Positions 43,722 through 55,750 of a DNA stretch of 64,000 bases are shown here, piece after piece. Numbering within the stretch: the stretch's first letter is position 1; every line of letters starts with the position of its first letter. Source of the stretch: Desulfuromonadaceae bacterium. Lineage in GTDB: Bacteria > Desulfobacterota > Desulfuromonadia > Geobacterales > Pseudopelobacteraceae. The position numbers were made by a program, and so were the translations under genes. The notes under the pieces were generated by a model. It was not told the origin of the DNA and searched no databases. It was given only the letters and a program-made list of their open reading frames with translations. Location of the stretch: the NCBI GenBank assembly GCA_028712665.1, contig JAQTRC010000002.1:42976-106975 (forward strand). The letters run 5' to 3'.

Positions 43722-44552
43722 ATGTCTGAAAAAATTAAATTGAAGATATCCCCGGCTGTGGCGGTATATGTCCGGCCGGGGACCTCCTCTGAAATAAGGC
43801 TTGCAGGTTGTGCAGCCGCCGCCGGTATGTTGCCGTTCGAGCGGGTTACTCTTCTGTTCTGTTTGTCAAAGGATTCAGAGAGCTCGGTAAAGTTGGCTGC
43901 CATTGAACAACTTGAATTGTTGCCGGAAGACGTTATTGCTGCATATCTGGATTCAACTGACGCGCATCCCTCAATTCTCGAAGCGCTCTCCCGCATTAGC
44001 CTTGCTCGGTCATTAATCCTCGAAACTCTTTCCGGCCGGCCTGATTTGTCCAACAAGCCGGACGGCATTGCCGAGAAATTTGATGAAGATGAACCGGCCT
44101 CTGAAGGAAATGGTGAGTCGCTGAAAGTCGAGGACGAGGAGTTTCTCAGTAAGTACAAGATGGCCCAGATAATGGGAATAGGTGAAAAAATCAAGATGGC
44201 GCTGACCGGAGACAAGGAGTGGCGTTCTCTTTTGGTCAAGGACGCCAATAAGCTGGTTTCAGCTGGTGTCATAAAGAATCCACGGATTACTGAGGCCGAA
44301 GTACTGGCGATGATCAAGGGCGGTATTCAGAACGATGAAATTATGCGTCTGATATGCGCCAACAGGGAATGGATCAAAAATTACAGTATAAGGAAAGCCC
44401 TGATAGCAAACAACCGGACGCCGATTCAGAATGCCATGAGATATCTGGAAACCATGGGGGAGAAGGATCTGGCTTCTTTTGCGAAGAGCAAAAACATTTC
44501 TTCGGTAATTTCTACGATGGCCAAACGGATTTTGCTCAACAAGAAAAGGTAG
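43722..44552 (+). CDS. Conserved protein of unknown function next to the MglA-like gene
   Basis: A 276-residue soluble protein that I do not recognise. It is mainly helical and contains short alternating helices (LAAIEQLELLPEDVIAAYLD, LEALSRISLARSLI) similar to HEAT/PBS-lyase repeats, a central acidic linker (about 105-140), and basic C-terminal helices (ISSVISTMAKRILLNKK). It begins eight bases after the SPOR gene and 18 bases before the MglA-like gene, so the three are probably one operon. An interaction scaffold for the GTPase is a reasonable guess. Confidence 0.65.
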   Translation: MSEKIKLKISPAVAVYVRPGTSSEIRLAGCAAAAGMLPFERVTLLFCLSKDSESSVKLAAIEQLELLPEDVIAAYLDSTDAHPSILEALSRISLARSLILETLSGRPDLSNKPDGIAEKFDEDEPASEGNGESLKVEDEEFLSKYKMAQIMGIGEKIKMALTGDKEWRSLLVKDANKLVSAGVIKNPRITEAEVLAMIKGGIQNDEIMRLICANREWIKNYSIRKALIANNRTPIQNAMRYLETMGEKDLASFAKSKNISSVISTMAKRILLNKKR

Positions 44553-44570
44553 TTGCCCCTGGGAGAATTA

Positions 44571-45425
44571 ATGGCACTCGTAAATCACGCCAAAAAAGAG
44601 ATCAACGCTAAAATCGTCTACTTCGGACCGGCCGGAAGCGGAAAGAGTACAGCACTTCAGTACATTTTTTCAAGAATCAAGCCTTCGCTGCGCGGAGAGT
44701 TAAAAAATGTTCCGGCGGGTGTTGATAATCTTCTTTTTTTTGATTTCAGCCCGTTTGACGGGCCGCTATCCGGTGGATATCGAGTCCGTTTGCACGTTTA
44801 TACCCTTACGGGGCGGGTCACAAATCCGGCGACCTGGAAGATGACGCTTAAGGGGACGGATGGTCTGATGATAATGCTGGATGATTCTCCTGACCGGATT
44901 TCTGATAATCAGGAAAGTATTTCCCAGTTGAGAGACTTCTTGTCCGTGTATGGCGTCGGACTCCATGACACATCTGCCGTTTTGCAACTGAACAGGTTTG
45001 ATCAGGAGCAGGTTGTTGTGGATGCTGAACAGTTGGCTTCTTCATTGGATCTGGCCGGCTTGCCATACTTTCATTCCTATGCTACTCGGGGGGAGGGAGT
45101 GCTTGAGGCGTTGACAGCGCTTTCTAAACTGGTTCTTGACCGTGTAACCGAAAAAGATAGCCGAAGTGATGAGAAGAATATCGAGGAGCTTCCGGGGGTC
45201 GATTCGGAAGGCGTTCTTGTATTGTCAGAGGATACTTCAGGAGATAAGGCCCGGAACTCGTCCGGAGTGACCGCCTCAAAGAGTCAGACTGGTCTGTTCC
45301 CGCCAGTTTCTCTATCATGCCAAGGGGCCATCATGGAGGGGGCTATGCTTCGGATCCCTTTGGATATATCCTGTAGCGGCACTGACCGCAGAGTGATAGT
45401 TACGGTTACCGTCGCTGAGGAATAG
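44571..45425 (+). CDS. MglA-like small GTPase
   Basis: A 284-residue protein whose first 200 residues are a Ras-like GTPase. The P-loop GPAGSGKST (19-27) is followed by the switch region LFFDFSPFDG, LHVYTLTGRV and a G4-like LNRFDQE. This fits the MglA group, which sets cell polarity and motor localisation in Myxococcus. A C-terminal extension of about 85 residues is specific to this protein and strand-rich. ATG 44571 has GGGAGAATTA before it. The last 20 bases overlap the converging gene on the - strand. Typical MglA partners (MglB) are not seen nearby. Confidence 0.82.
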   Translation: MALVNHAKKEINAKIVYFGPAGSGKSTALQYIFSRIKPSLRGELKNVPAGVDNLLFFDFSPFDGPLSGGYRVRLHVYTLTGRVTNPATWKMTLKGTDGLMIMLDDSPDRISDNQESISQLRDFLSVYGVGLHDTSAVLQLNRFDQEQVVVDAEQLASSLDLAGLPYFHSYATRGEGVLEALTALSKLVLDRVTEKDSRSDEKNIEELPGVDSEGVLVLSEDTSGDKARNSSGVTASKSQTGLFPPVSLSCQGAIMEGAMLRIPLDISCSGTDRRVIVTVTVAEE

Positions 45426-46011
45426 GGTGCTCTCTTGCTGTAGTGGAGGACTTAATTGAGGCAAGATCAGGTATGAAGAACGGGACCCGTCGCCGGTAGT
45501 GCCGGTAGTCATCGCCGAACTCCACCAAAAGCCGCCTTTCCTCGATCAAACCGCCTATAACGAAATACGTTGCGGCCATGACGGTTAACGTTAACCATTG
45601 TGAGGTCATAACCGGATTTAGCGACATAAACAGGATTGAAAAAAAATAGAGCGGGTGCCGTGTAATCGAGTACCATCCGCACGAAGTGAATGTGCGGGAT
45701 ACAGGTTTGACAAGCCCCAAAAATTCCATAGTTCCGGTTTGTCTCAGACAGCTGACAAGTATCATTACAACAAAAAGCTGAAGCAGATACATGATGAGAC
45801 TCCATACTCCATGTGCAACATACAGCACATCCGAATTCCGGTAGGCAGACATGACCCAGCCGAACATGCCCAATGATGCAAGATTGTAGCAAAGTCTGTA
45901 CCCCTGGCGGTCAGAACCTCGAAGAATTCTTTTTGCCCATGCTGTCGCAAACAGCGAATGGGTTACGGCAAACAGAATGAATCGCACTATGAAGGTGGCT
46001 TGGTCAGACAT
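45406..46011 (-). CDS. Membrane methyltransferase-like protein (ICMT/PEMT type)
   Basis: A 201-residue protein with five or so hydrophobic helices and the C-terminal RHPLYFFSILF and EERRLLVEFGDDYRHYRRRV signature of isoprenylcysteine carboxyl methyltransferase and phospholipid methyltransferase families. It therefore probably methylates a lipid or isoprenoid-linked substrate using SAM; the substrate is unknown. The 3' end overlaps the mglA-like gene by 20 bases on the other strand. It is monocistronic as far as can be seen. Confidence 0.8.
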   Translation of the reverse strand: MSDQATFIVRFILFAVTHSLFATAWAKRILRGSDRQGYRLCYNLASLGMFGWVMSAYRNSDVLYVAHGVWSLIMYLLQLFVVMILVSCLRQTGTMEFLGLVKPVSRTFTSCGWYSITRHPLYFFSILFMSLNPVMTSQWLTLTVMAATYFVIGGLIEERRLLVEFGDDYRHYRRRVPFFIPDLASIKSSTTAREHPIPQRR

Positions 46012-46059
46012 CTCTGCCTCCAGAAATTAATGCATGGCAAGTAAGGTAGCATTAGCTGA

Positions 46060-46088
46060 TTGTATGCACAACAATATCGTGCTATAAG
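46060..46088 (+). promoter_or_regulatory. Candidate promoter of the cytidylate kinase-like/BON gene
   Basis: TTGTAT (46060-46065) and TATAAG (46083-46088) are separated by 17 bases. The implied start near 46095 lies downstream of the in-frame start at 46060 and supports ATG 46126 as the real start. Confidence 0.5.
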
Positions 46089-46125
46089 CGGGATAATGCT
46101 TACATTTTCAGGGAGGGCTTCTCTA

Positions 46126-46953
46126 ATGGCAGTTATTACAATTTCGCGGGAAATGGGCACCGGCGCCTATCACATTGCGGAAGAACTGGCAAAGCGTCTT
46201 AAATATGCTCTGGTTGACGGAGTTCGGATCGGTGCAAATGCTGCAAAATACGGTCTTTCCACCGAGATGTTGCAGATGGTGGATGAAAAACCGCCTTCAT
46301 ATATCACCGCCGAAGATCGTAAACGTGCAGCTGCTCTGAATACGATCGAACTTATCCTGCTGGATTTTGCCCGTAAAGGCAATGTCATTTTGTATGGGCG
46401 TGGTGGCCAGGATCTTCTGAAGGGGTGCGGCAATGTCCTCCGCCTCAGATTTACTGCTTGCTTCGAGGAGCGTGTGGAACGATTTGCCGAGCGGGAGTGG
46501 ATAGATCCTGATCTTGCCAGTTCTATGATACGCCGCAGCGATCACCAGCGGGGTGGTTTCATTCATTTCTATTTTGACCGCAACTGGAGTGATCCAATGG
46601 GCTATGATCTGACATTTAATATGTCACGCCTTTCGGAAGAGACAGTCATAGAAAATGTTGTAGCTGCAATCAAAGATCCGATTTTTAAAGGGTCTGAAAA
46701 AAGTGCTGCTGTGTTGATTGACAATATGATACTGATGAAGAAGATCGAAACAGCACTCTTGAACTCACCGGCGCTTGATTACCGACCGTTTGCTATTGTC
46801 GCCGAAAATGGCAAGGTCAAAGTAAGCGGTTACCTGGCCTCTGAGGAAGAAAAAAAGAGTGCCATCAAGATTGTCGAATCGATTAAGGGAGTAAAGTCGG
46901 TGGAAGCCGATATACATGTGGTAAACTATAAGGCATACAAGGAGAGGACATAA
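46126..46953 (+). CDS. Cytidylate kinase-like protein fused to a BON domain
   Basis: A 275-residue protein. The N-terminal part matches the cytidylate kinase-like family 2 (ITISREMGTGAYHIAEELAKRL, then VILYGRGGQDLL and RLRFTACFEERVERFAERE). The canonical P-loop Lys is absent, as is common in this family, so true kinase activity is doubtful. The C-terminal 70 residues (IETALLNSPALDYRPFAIV, NGKVKVSGYLASEEEKKSA, IVESIKGVKSVEADIHVV) form a BON domain, which usually binds phospholipids or interacts with membranes. AGGGAGG precedes ATG 46126. The fusion is unusual; the role is unknown. Confidence 0.82.
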   Translation: MAVITISREMGTGAYHIAEELAKRLKYALVDGVRIGANAAKYGLSTEMLQMVDEKPPSYITAEDRKRAAALNTIELILLDFARKGNVILYGRGGQDLLKGCGNVLRLRFTACFEERVERFAEREWIDPDLASSMIRRSDHQRGGFIHFYFDRNWSDPMGYDLTFNMSRLSEETVIENVVAAIKDPIFKGSEKSAAVLIDNMILMKKIETALLNSPALDYRPFAIVAENGKVKVSGYLASEEEKKSAIKIVESIKGVKSVEADIHVVNYKAYKERT

Positions 46954-47045
46954 CCTTTTTATACAGGATATTTCGTTACCCAAATAATATTTTTATAGAT
47001 ATGTAGAAATTTATTTATAACTTGCCAAGGCATGGAATTTATTCG

Positions 47046-47909
47046 TCATTCAAAATGTTGTGCCGACAAAAATTTCAGAGGGGTGATCAGGTTTTCGCTT
47101 ATGCGGATGCCTCCTCGCCCCTTTCCCATCTCCAACCCATCTTCAATACCATGAAAATCCGATCCGCCTGTGATAAGTAACTCCGACTCCAGAGCCAGCC
47201 GGCGCAGAAACTCCATTTCTTCGGCATATACCAGGTTGTTATAGACTTCAATACCATCAAGCCCAAGAATTTTCATACCGGTGATGATTCTGCGCAGTTC
47301 CTGATGATCTTTGGAGATGCTGGTCGGGTGGGCAAGTACCGCGACGCCACCTATTCGATGTATCTCATGAATTGCGTTTTCAATCGGCCAATAACTTTTA
47401 GGGACGTTGCACTCCTCAAGGTAGCGGCGAAAGGCATCTTCAACATTTTCGACATACCCGCGTTCAAGCAGAGCACGGGCGATATGCGGGCGGCCAATGG
47501 TATCACGCGCAAAGATCAGCACTTCATCAATATCTATTGCAGCACGTCCTTCGGCAACCAGCATTTTGTTAACTAAATCAAGAATTTCATCGTTACGTCT
47601 TTCCCTCCTTTCCCTGAAGGAGTTCAATTGTCCAAGAAAAATATGATCGCAGTAGTCAATGCCGTATCCCAGCAGATGGACATCATTCCAATCCTCTAAC
47701 TGTACGGAAAGTTCAACGGCCGGTATCACGTTGATTGAGAGTGTCAAGCCGGCGGCAATACCCTCGCTCACTCCGGCAACAGAATCGTGATCTGCTATTG
47801 CGATCGCTCCCAAATCGAGTCTTTTTGCCAATGAAACAAGTTCCGAAGGAGTTAGGGCTCCATCTGAATAGCTGGAGTGGATGTGAAGATCAATATTCAT
47901 TCCGGACAT
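47046..47909 (-). CDS. PHP domain phosphoesterase
   Basis: A 287-residue PHP protein related to the metal-dependent phosphoesterase of DNA polymerase III and to RNase AM/YciV. Metal ligands are visible in DLHIHSSYSDGALTPSELV, AIADHDSVAGV, IPAVELSVQL and ITGGSDFHG near the end, and GVAVLAHPT in the middle. Substrates of such proteins include nucleotides and 3',5'-bisphosphates; the exact one is unclear. Start 47909 has no clear Shine-Dalgarno; ATG 47900 is an alternative. It is divergent from nth. Confidence 0.88.
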   Translation of the reverse strand: MSGMNIDLHIHSSYSDGALTPSELVSLAKRLDLGAIAIADHDSVAGVSEGIAAGLTLSINVIPAVELSVQLEDWNDVHLLGYGIDYCDHIFLGQLNSFRERRERRNDEILDLVNKMLVAEGRAAIDIDEVLIFARDTIGRPHIARALLERGYVENVEDAFRRYLEECNVPKSYWPIENAIHEIHRIGGVAVLAHPTSISKDHQELRRIITGMKILGLDGIEVYNNLVYAEEMEFLRRLALESELLITGGSDFHGIEDGLEMGKGRGGIRISENLITPLKFLSAQHFE

Positions 47910-47943
47910 ACTACAGGGAAGCTGTAAAAAAGTAAAACCGCTA

Positions 47944-47972
47944 TTGCGTGATATCAGGCATTACGATACTAT
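47944..47972 (+). promoter_or_regulatory. Candidate promoter of nth
   Basis: TTGCGT (47944-47949) and TACTAT (47967-47972) are separated by 17 bases. Transcription would start near 47979, which is the first base of the nth ATG, suggesting a leaderless mRNA. Confidence 0.45.
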
Positions 47973-47978
47973 CTAAAA

Positions 47979-48635
47979 ATGAAACCTGCCGAAATCAATA
48001 CCGTGATAAATATTCTGCGGGAAGAGTACAAAACATGGAAGAGTCCCGCAGTGACAATAGTGGCGCAGTGTGAGCGAAGCCCCTATAAGGTTCTTGTCTC
48101 CTGCATCATCTCCTTGCGTACAAAGGACGAGGTAACCGCCCAGGCTTCGAACCGGCTATTTGCTCATGCCGGGACCCCCTCTGCCATGACGGCGCTTTCG
48201 GCCGATGAAATTGCCGGATTGATCTACCCTGCCGGGTTTTACCGGAACAAATCCGTACAGATATTGGAGATTTCGCGCCGCCTGATAACGGAATATGACG
48301 GAAGCGTCCCTGAAGAGATAGATGAACTGTTAAAGTTTAAAGGGGTGGGGCGCAAAACGGCCAATCTGGTTGTGACGCTTGGTTTCGGCAAACCGGGAAT
48401 ATGTGTTGATACACATGTGCATCGTATTTGCAACAGATGGGGATACGTTGCAACCAAATCCCCTGAGAAAACAGAAATAGCGCTCAGAGAAAAATTGCCA
48501 GCGGAGTATTGGATTGAAATCAATGATCTTTTGGTGGCCTTTGGGCAGAATCATTGTCATCCAGTGTCGCCACGCTGTTCAAGTTGTCGTCTGACCCCTT
48601 TTTGTAAGCGCTTGGGAGTAAACATATCGCGGTGA
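47979..48635 (+). CDS. nth: Endonuclease III
   Basis: DNA glycosylase/AP lyase that removes oxidised pyrimidines. The 218-residue protein has the helix-hairpin-helix LLKFKGVGRKTANLVV with catalytic Lys126, the acidic ICVDTHVHR with Asp144, and a C-terminal [4Fe-4S] cluster Cys193-x6-Cys200-x2-Cys203-x5-Cys209. All key residues are present. No Shine-Dalgarno precedes the ATG, which agrees with a leaderless start. The gene is divergent from the PHP gene and may be single. Confidence 0.95.
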   Translation: MKPAEINTVINILREEYKTWKSPAVTIVAQCERSPYKVLVSCIISLRTKDEVTAQASNRLFAHAGTPSAMTALSADEIAGLIYPAGFYRNKSVQILEISRRLITEYDGSVPEEIDELLKFKGVGRKTANLVVTLGFGKPGICVDTHVHRICNRWGYVATKSPEKTEIALREKLPAEYWIEINDLLVAFGQNHCHPVSPRCSSCRLTPFCKRLGVNISR

Positions 48636-48754
48636 TGAATTCTCTTGACCCGGAAAAACGGAATAAGCGGCTTAACGAAATTAGTTTCTTGACAAAATGC
48701 AATGAATTAATTTCTAACTTACTAAAAATGTCGTCAAATTTCATTTATTTGGTT

Positions 48755-48781
48755 TTGCCGTACTGATAAAACTGATACAAT
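48755..48781 (+). promoter_or_regulatory. Weak promoter candidate upstream of the beta-hydroxyacid dehydrogenase
   Basis: TTGCCG (48755-48760) and TACAAT (48776-48781) with a 15-base spacer (16 if TTTGCC is used). The spacing is short. A TTGACA at about 48690 with no good -10 is the alternative. Confidence 0.3.
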
Positions 48782-48827
48782 GAAACCGATTGTTTTGAAG
48801 TGATAAACGTATACAGGAGGCGAAGGC

Positions 48828-49694
48828 ATGTTAAGTAAAATTGGTTTCATAGGCTTGGGCACCGTTGGACGTCATATGGCTGCCAATCTGGCCAAAGGTG
48901 GTTATGATCTGACGGTATTTGACAATGATCGTGCAGTTGTGGCTGATATTGTTGCTATGGGGGCGAATGCAGCCGAATCGGCGCAGGAAGCCGCCAAGGA
49001 CCGCGATCTTGTGATTGCCATCGTCCCTGAAGGTGACGAGCTTGGTCCGCTGTTTTTCGGCGAAGCCGGTATCCTCGCCGGTATAGATGCGGGAACGATC
49101 CTTGCGGATATGGGGTCACATTCCCTTGATACGACGATGAAGATGTCGGATGAGTGTTCCAGAAAGCAGGTGCTGTATCTCGACGCCCCGGTCTGGGGGA
49201 GCAAGGATCATGCTGCCAATGGCCTTATGACAATCATTGCCGGTGGTGACCCGGCTTTGATTGGCAAGTGTCGTGAGCCGTTCTCGTTTTTCGGTCTCAA
49301 TACTATTCATGTGGGTGAGATCGGGGACGCCACCAAGATGAAGTTCATCGTTAACCTTGTTCAGGCCGAACTGGTTCAGGTTCTTGCAGAAGGATTGGTC
49401 TTTGGTGAGAAAATGGGTTTTAGCGCCGACAAGATTCTGGAAGTGCTGGATACTCGTGGGGTTGCCTCGCCGCTTTTCCACCAGAAGGGGCGTGCCATGG
49501 CCCGCGGAGATTTTTCGCGCAGTCTTGCGCTTAAATATGTCCACGAGCAGCTCCATATCGTAATGAATGCCGCCAGGCTGGTCGGTCTGCATCTCCCTGC
49601 TGCCGAGGCCGCTTATAAGGTCTACGGACAGGGGGTGGAGGATGGATTTGGGGAAGAGGATATTTCTGCAGTGATCAAAGTATTGCGCAAGTAG
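48828..49694 (+). CDS. Beta-hydroxyacid dehydrogenase (3-hydroxyisobutyrate dehydrogenase family)
   Basis: A 288-residue NAD(P)-dependent dehydrogenase. The Rossmann dinucleotide motif GFIGLGTVGRHMAANL, the substrate strand LDAPVWGSKDHAANG (family S-G-G position), and the catalytic Lys in GDATKMKFIVN are all visible. Substrate is not clear; succinic semialdehyde or glyoxylate reductases (GLYR1/Gox) of this shape are common in Geobacter. The ATG follows AGGAGGCGAAGGC. A terminator follows, so the thiolase gene after it is not obviously co-transcribed. Confidence 0.88.
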   Translation: MLSKIGFIGLGTVGRHMAANLAKGGYDLTVFDNDRAVVADIVAMGANAAESAQEAAKDRDLVIAIVPEGDELGPLFFGEAGILAGIDAGTILADMGSHSLDTTMKMSDECSRKQVLYLDAPVWGSKDHAANGLMTIIAGGDPALIGKCREPFSFFGLNTIHVGEIGDATKMKFIVNLVQAELVQVLAEGLVFGEKMGFSADKILEVLDTRGVASPLFHQKGRAMARGDFSRSLALKYVHEQLHIVMNAARLVGLHLPAAEAAYKVYGQGVEDGFGEEDISAVIKVLRK

Positions 49695-49726
49695 CGTTTT
49701 AGTGGCCCGGCAAGTATGATACAGCT

Positions 49727-49760
49727 ACAGGCGTCCGAAATATTGGACGCCTGTTTTGTT
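49727..49760 (+). terminator. Rho-independent terminator after the dehydrogenase gene
   Basis: acaggcgtcc, an eight-base loop, ggacgcctgt and a T-rich tail (ttttgttt) form a strong hairpin 32 bases past the stop. Confidence 0.85.
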
Positions 49761-49792
49761 TGCCTTTCGGCTTGAGTAAAAAGGAGTTTATG

Positions 49793-51397
49793 ATGGGTTC
49801 TATATTTCATCCTCGAAAGGTCTATCTGGCGGCATCCTGGATGGCTCCGGTTGGCCGCTATAACGGGAAGGAGAAGGCAAGTCTCTCCTTCCTCGAGATG
49901 GCTGAGCAATGCGGTGGAGTGTTTGACGGCAGCCCTGTCCGGAGCCGGGATATCAGGGCCGTTGTTGTCGGCAGCCAGAACCCTTCCGCTTTTTCCGGGG
50001 TCGATAACACGGCGGCAAAGATCGCCGGTATCCTTGGAATTTCAGGCGCCTCGTCCGTTCTGATCGATACGGCATCCTCGTCCGGAGCCTCCGCCTTCGA
50101 GAATGCGTACCTTGAGGTCGCTTCCGGGCGTCACGACAATGTGCTTGCCATCGGCATCCAGAAGATGAGTGATGCATCAACAATCGAATCGACTCGAATA
50201 ATAGCCGGTGTCATTGATCGTGATGAGTCAGAATTCGGTTTGACAATGCCGGCCTGTGGCGCCCTGGTTGCAAGGGCACTAAAAGAGAGGTTGGAGTTGT
50301 CAGACGAGGAATGGACTGCGTTCTCGGGTATGCTGACGCAGCGCAGCCAAAGGTTTGCCGCCCGGAATCCTGATGCCCATCTAAATTTCCCATTAGAGCT
50401 GGACGAGTATTACCGTCAGATCGCAAATAATAAAAATTATCGCTACTGGGACCCGCTTCGCTACCATGATTTCTGTCCCATGTCTGATGGAATGGCAGCG
50501 GTCATCCTGACTTCAAAACCGCAGGATGTTTTGGTGAGCGGTGTGGGGAGCGCCACCGACATCCCCACCATTGCTGACAGGCGTTATTTCCACTCTTTTC
50601 CCGCTACGGTCATAGCAGCCAGCCATGCGTATGGCATGGCTGGTATCAAGGAGATTCGGGGGCTGTCCGGCAAAATGCACGTGAATATGCATGACCCCTT
50701 CAACGGTTTTGGCCCCGTTAATCTTGTGGATTTGGGAGTAGTACCCAGGAGCCGCCTGATGGACGGACTCCTGGATGATTCTCTTACGGGTGAAAACGGG
50801 ATGTTTCCGACCAATCTGACCGGTGGTTTGAAGGGGAGGGGTCACCCTTTGGGTGCAACCGGCATGATTCAGATAGTCGAGAATCATCGTCTGATCAGGG
50901 AAAGAGGTTTTACGGCCGCTCTTTCCCATTCGATCGGTGGGCCGATAAACAATAATGTCGTGATTCTGCTTGAACGTAGCGACAATTATAATGCCCGCCC
51001 TCACGAACCTTTCAAGCCGTGGGGTTTGCCCTCTTTGGGCAGGCTCAAGCCGAGAGGGGTTACTCTGGAAGCCTTGCTACTCTCTGGAATACATTTAAAA
51101 GGATCCTTTGTTACCTCCACAACCCGCTTTAATTACAAAACCGGTCAGCCTGAGGCGGTAATACTAATCGTTGCCTGTCGCCACGATGGCGCCACTTATA
51201 AGTTTCTTTTCGGTATCGATGGCGAGCATTATTCCCAGGCTGGTTTCTTCAAAGCAGGAGATCAGCTGTTGCTGGAGCGCGTGAACGGTTCAATCATGGT
51301 CAACAGCATGCCGGTAAGGAAGTTCTATACAAGGACGATAAACGGTCTGGTGGAATTGGCCGGGAGCGGCTGGAAAAAACTTATCGGAAGGGCATAG
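49793..51397 (+). CDS. Thiolase-fold protein with catalytic Cys replaced by Ser, and a C-terminal extension
   Basis: A 534-residue protein. Residues 1-400 follow the thiolase fold: DTASSSGASAFENAYLEVASG-type helix (shown in parts, DTASSSGASAF and ENAYLEVASG), the GHPLGATG catalytic loop near the end, and the GPINNNVVILL final strand. The nucleophile of SCP2-type thiolases (Cys in CASGG) is Ser95 here, and the second Cys near the end is also missing. Residues 400-534 form a separate OB-like or DUF35-like domain. It may therefore be an acyl-CoA-binding or altered condensing enzyme. AGGAG precedes two Met codons (49790 and 49793); the second has better spacing. Confidence 0.78.
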   Translation: MGSIFHPRKVYLAASWMAPVGRYNGKEKASLSFLEMAEQCGGVFDGSPVRSRDIRAVVVGSQNPSAFSGVDNTAAKIAGILGISGASSVLIDTASSSGASAFENAYLEVASGRHDNVLAIGIQKMSDASTIESTRIIAGVIDRDESEFGLTMPACGALVARALKERLELSDEEWTAFSGMLTQRSQRFAARNPDAHLNFPLELDEYYRQIANNKNYRYWDPLRYHDFCPMSDGMAAVILTSKPQDVLVSGVGSATDIPTIADRRYFHSFPATVIAASHAYGMAGIKEIRGLSGKMHVNMHDPFNGFGPVNLVDLGVVPRSRLMDGLLDDSLTGENGMFPTNLTGGLKGRGHPLGATGMIQIVENHRLIRERGFTAALSHSIGGPINNNVVILLERSDNYNARPHEPFKPWGLPSLGRLKPRGVTLEALLLSGIHLKGSFVTSTTRFNYKTGQPEAVILIVACRHDGATYKFLFGIDGEHYSQAGFFKAGDQLLLERVNGSIMVNSMPVRKFYTRTINGLVELAGSGWKKLIGRA

Positions 51398-51411
51398 TTT
51401 GATAAATACAA

Positions 51412-51443
51412 ACCGGCCGGAGAGAAATTCTCCCCGGCCGGCT
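51412..51443. terminator. Bidirectional hairpin between the thiolase gene and rpoC
   Basis: ccggccgg-agaga and tctcc-ccggccgg pair with a small bulge. The flanking genes converge. The T-run on either side is short, so termination efficiency is uncertain. Confidence 0.7.
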
Positions 51444-51472
51444 TTGGCTTCAATTTAATTCAATTACATATT

Positions 51473-55678
<4,206 letters not shown>

Positions 55679-55750
55679 GATGCTCTCCTCCGTTAGTCTG
55701 AAGCCGGGCGTCTGATCTTTGCTCAGATACGCCGGCAAAAAAAGTCTTCG

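Noticed and set aside
51412..51443. Insertion-sequence end
   Set aside because: The palindrome lies between two convergent genes with no transposase or target duplication; it is best explained as a terminator.
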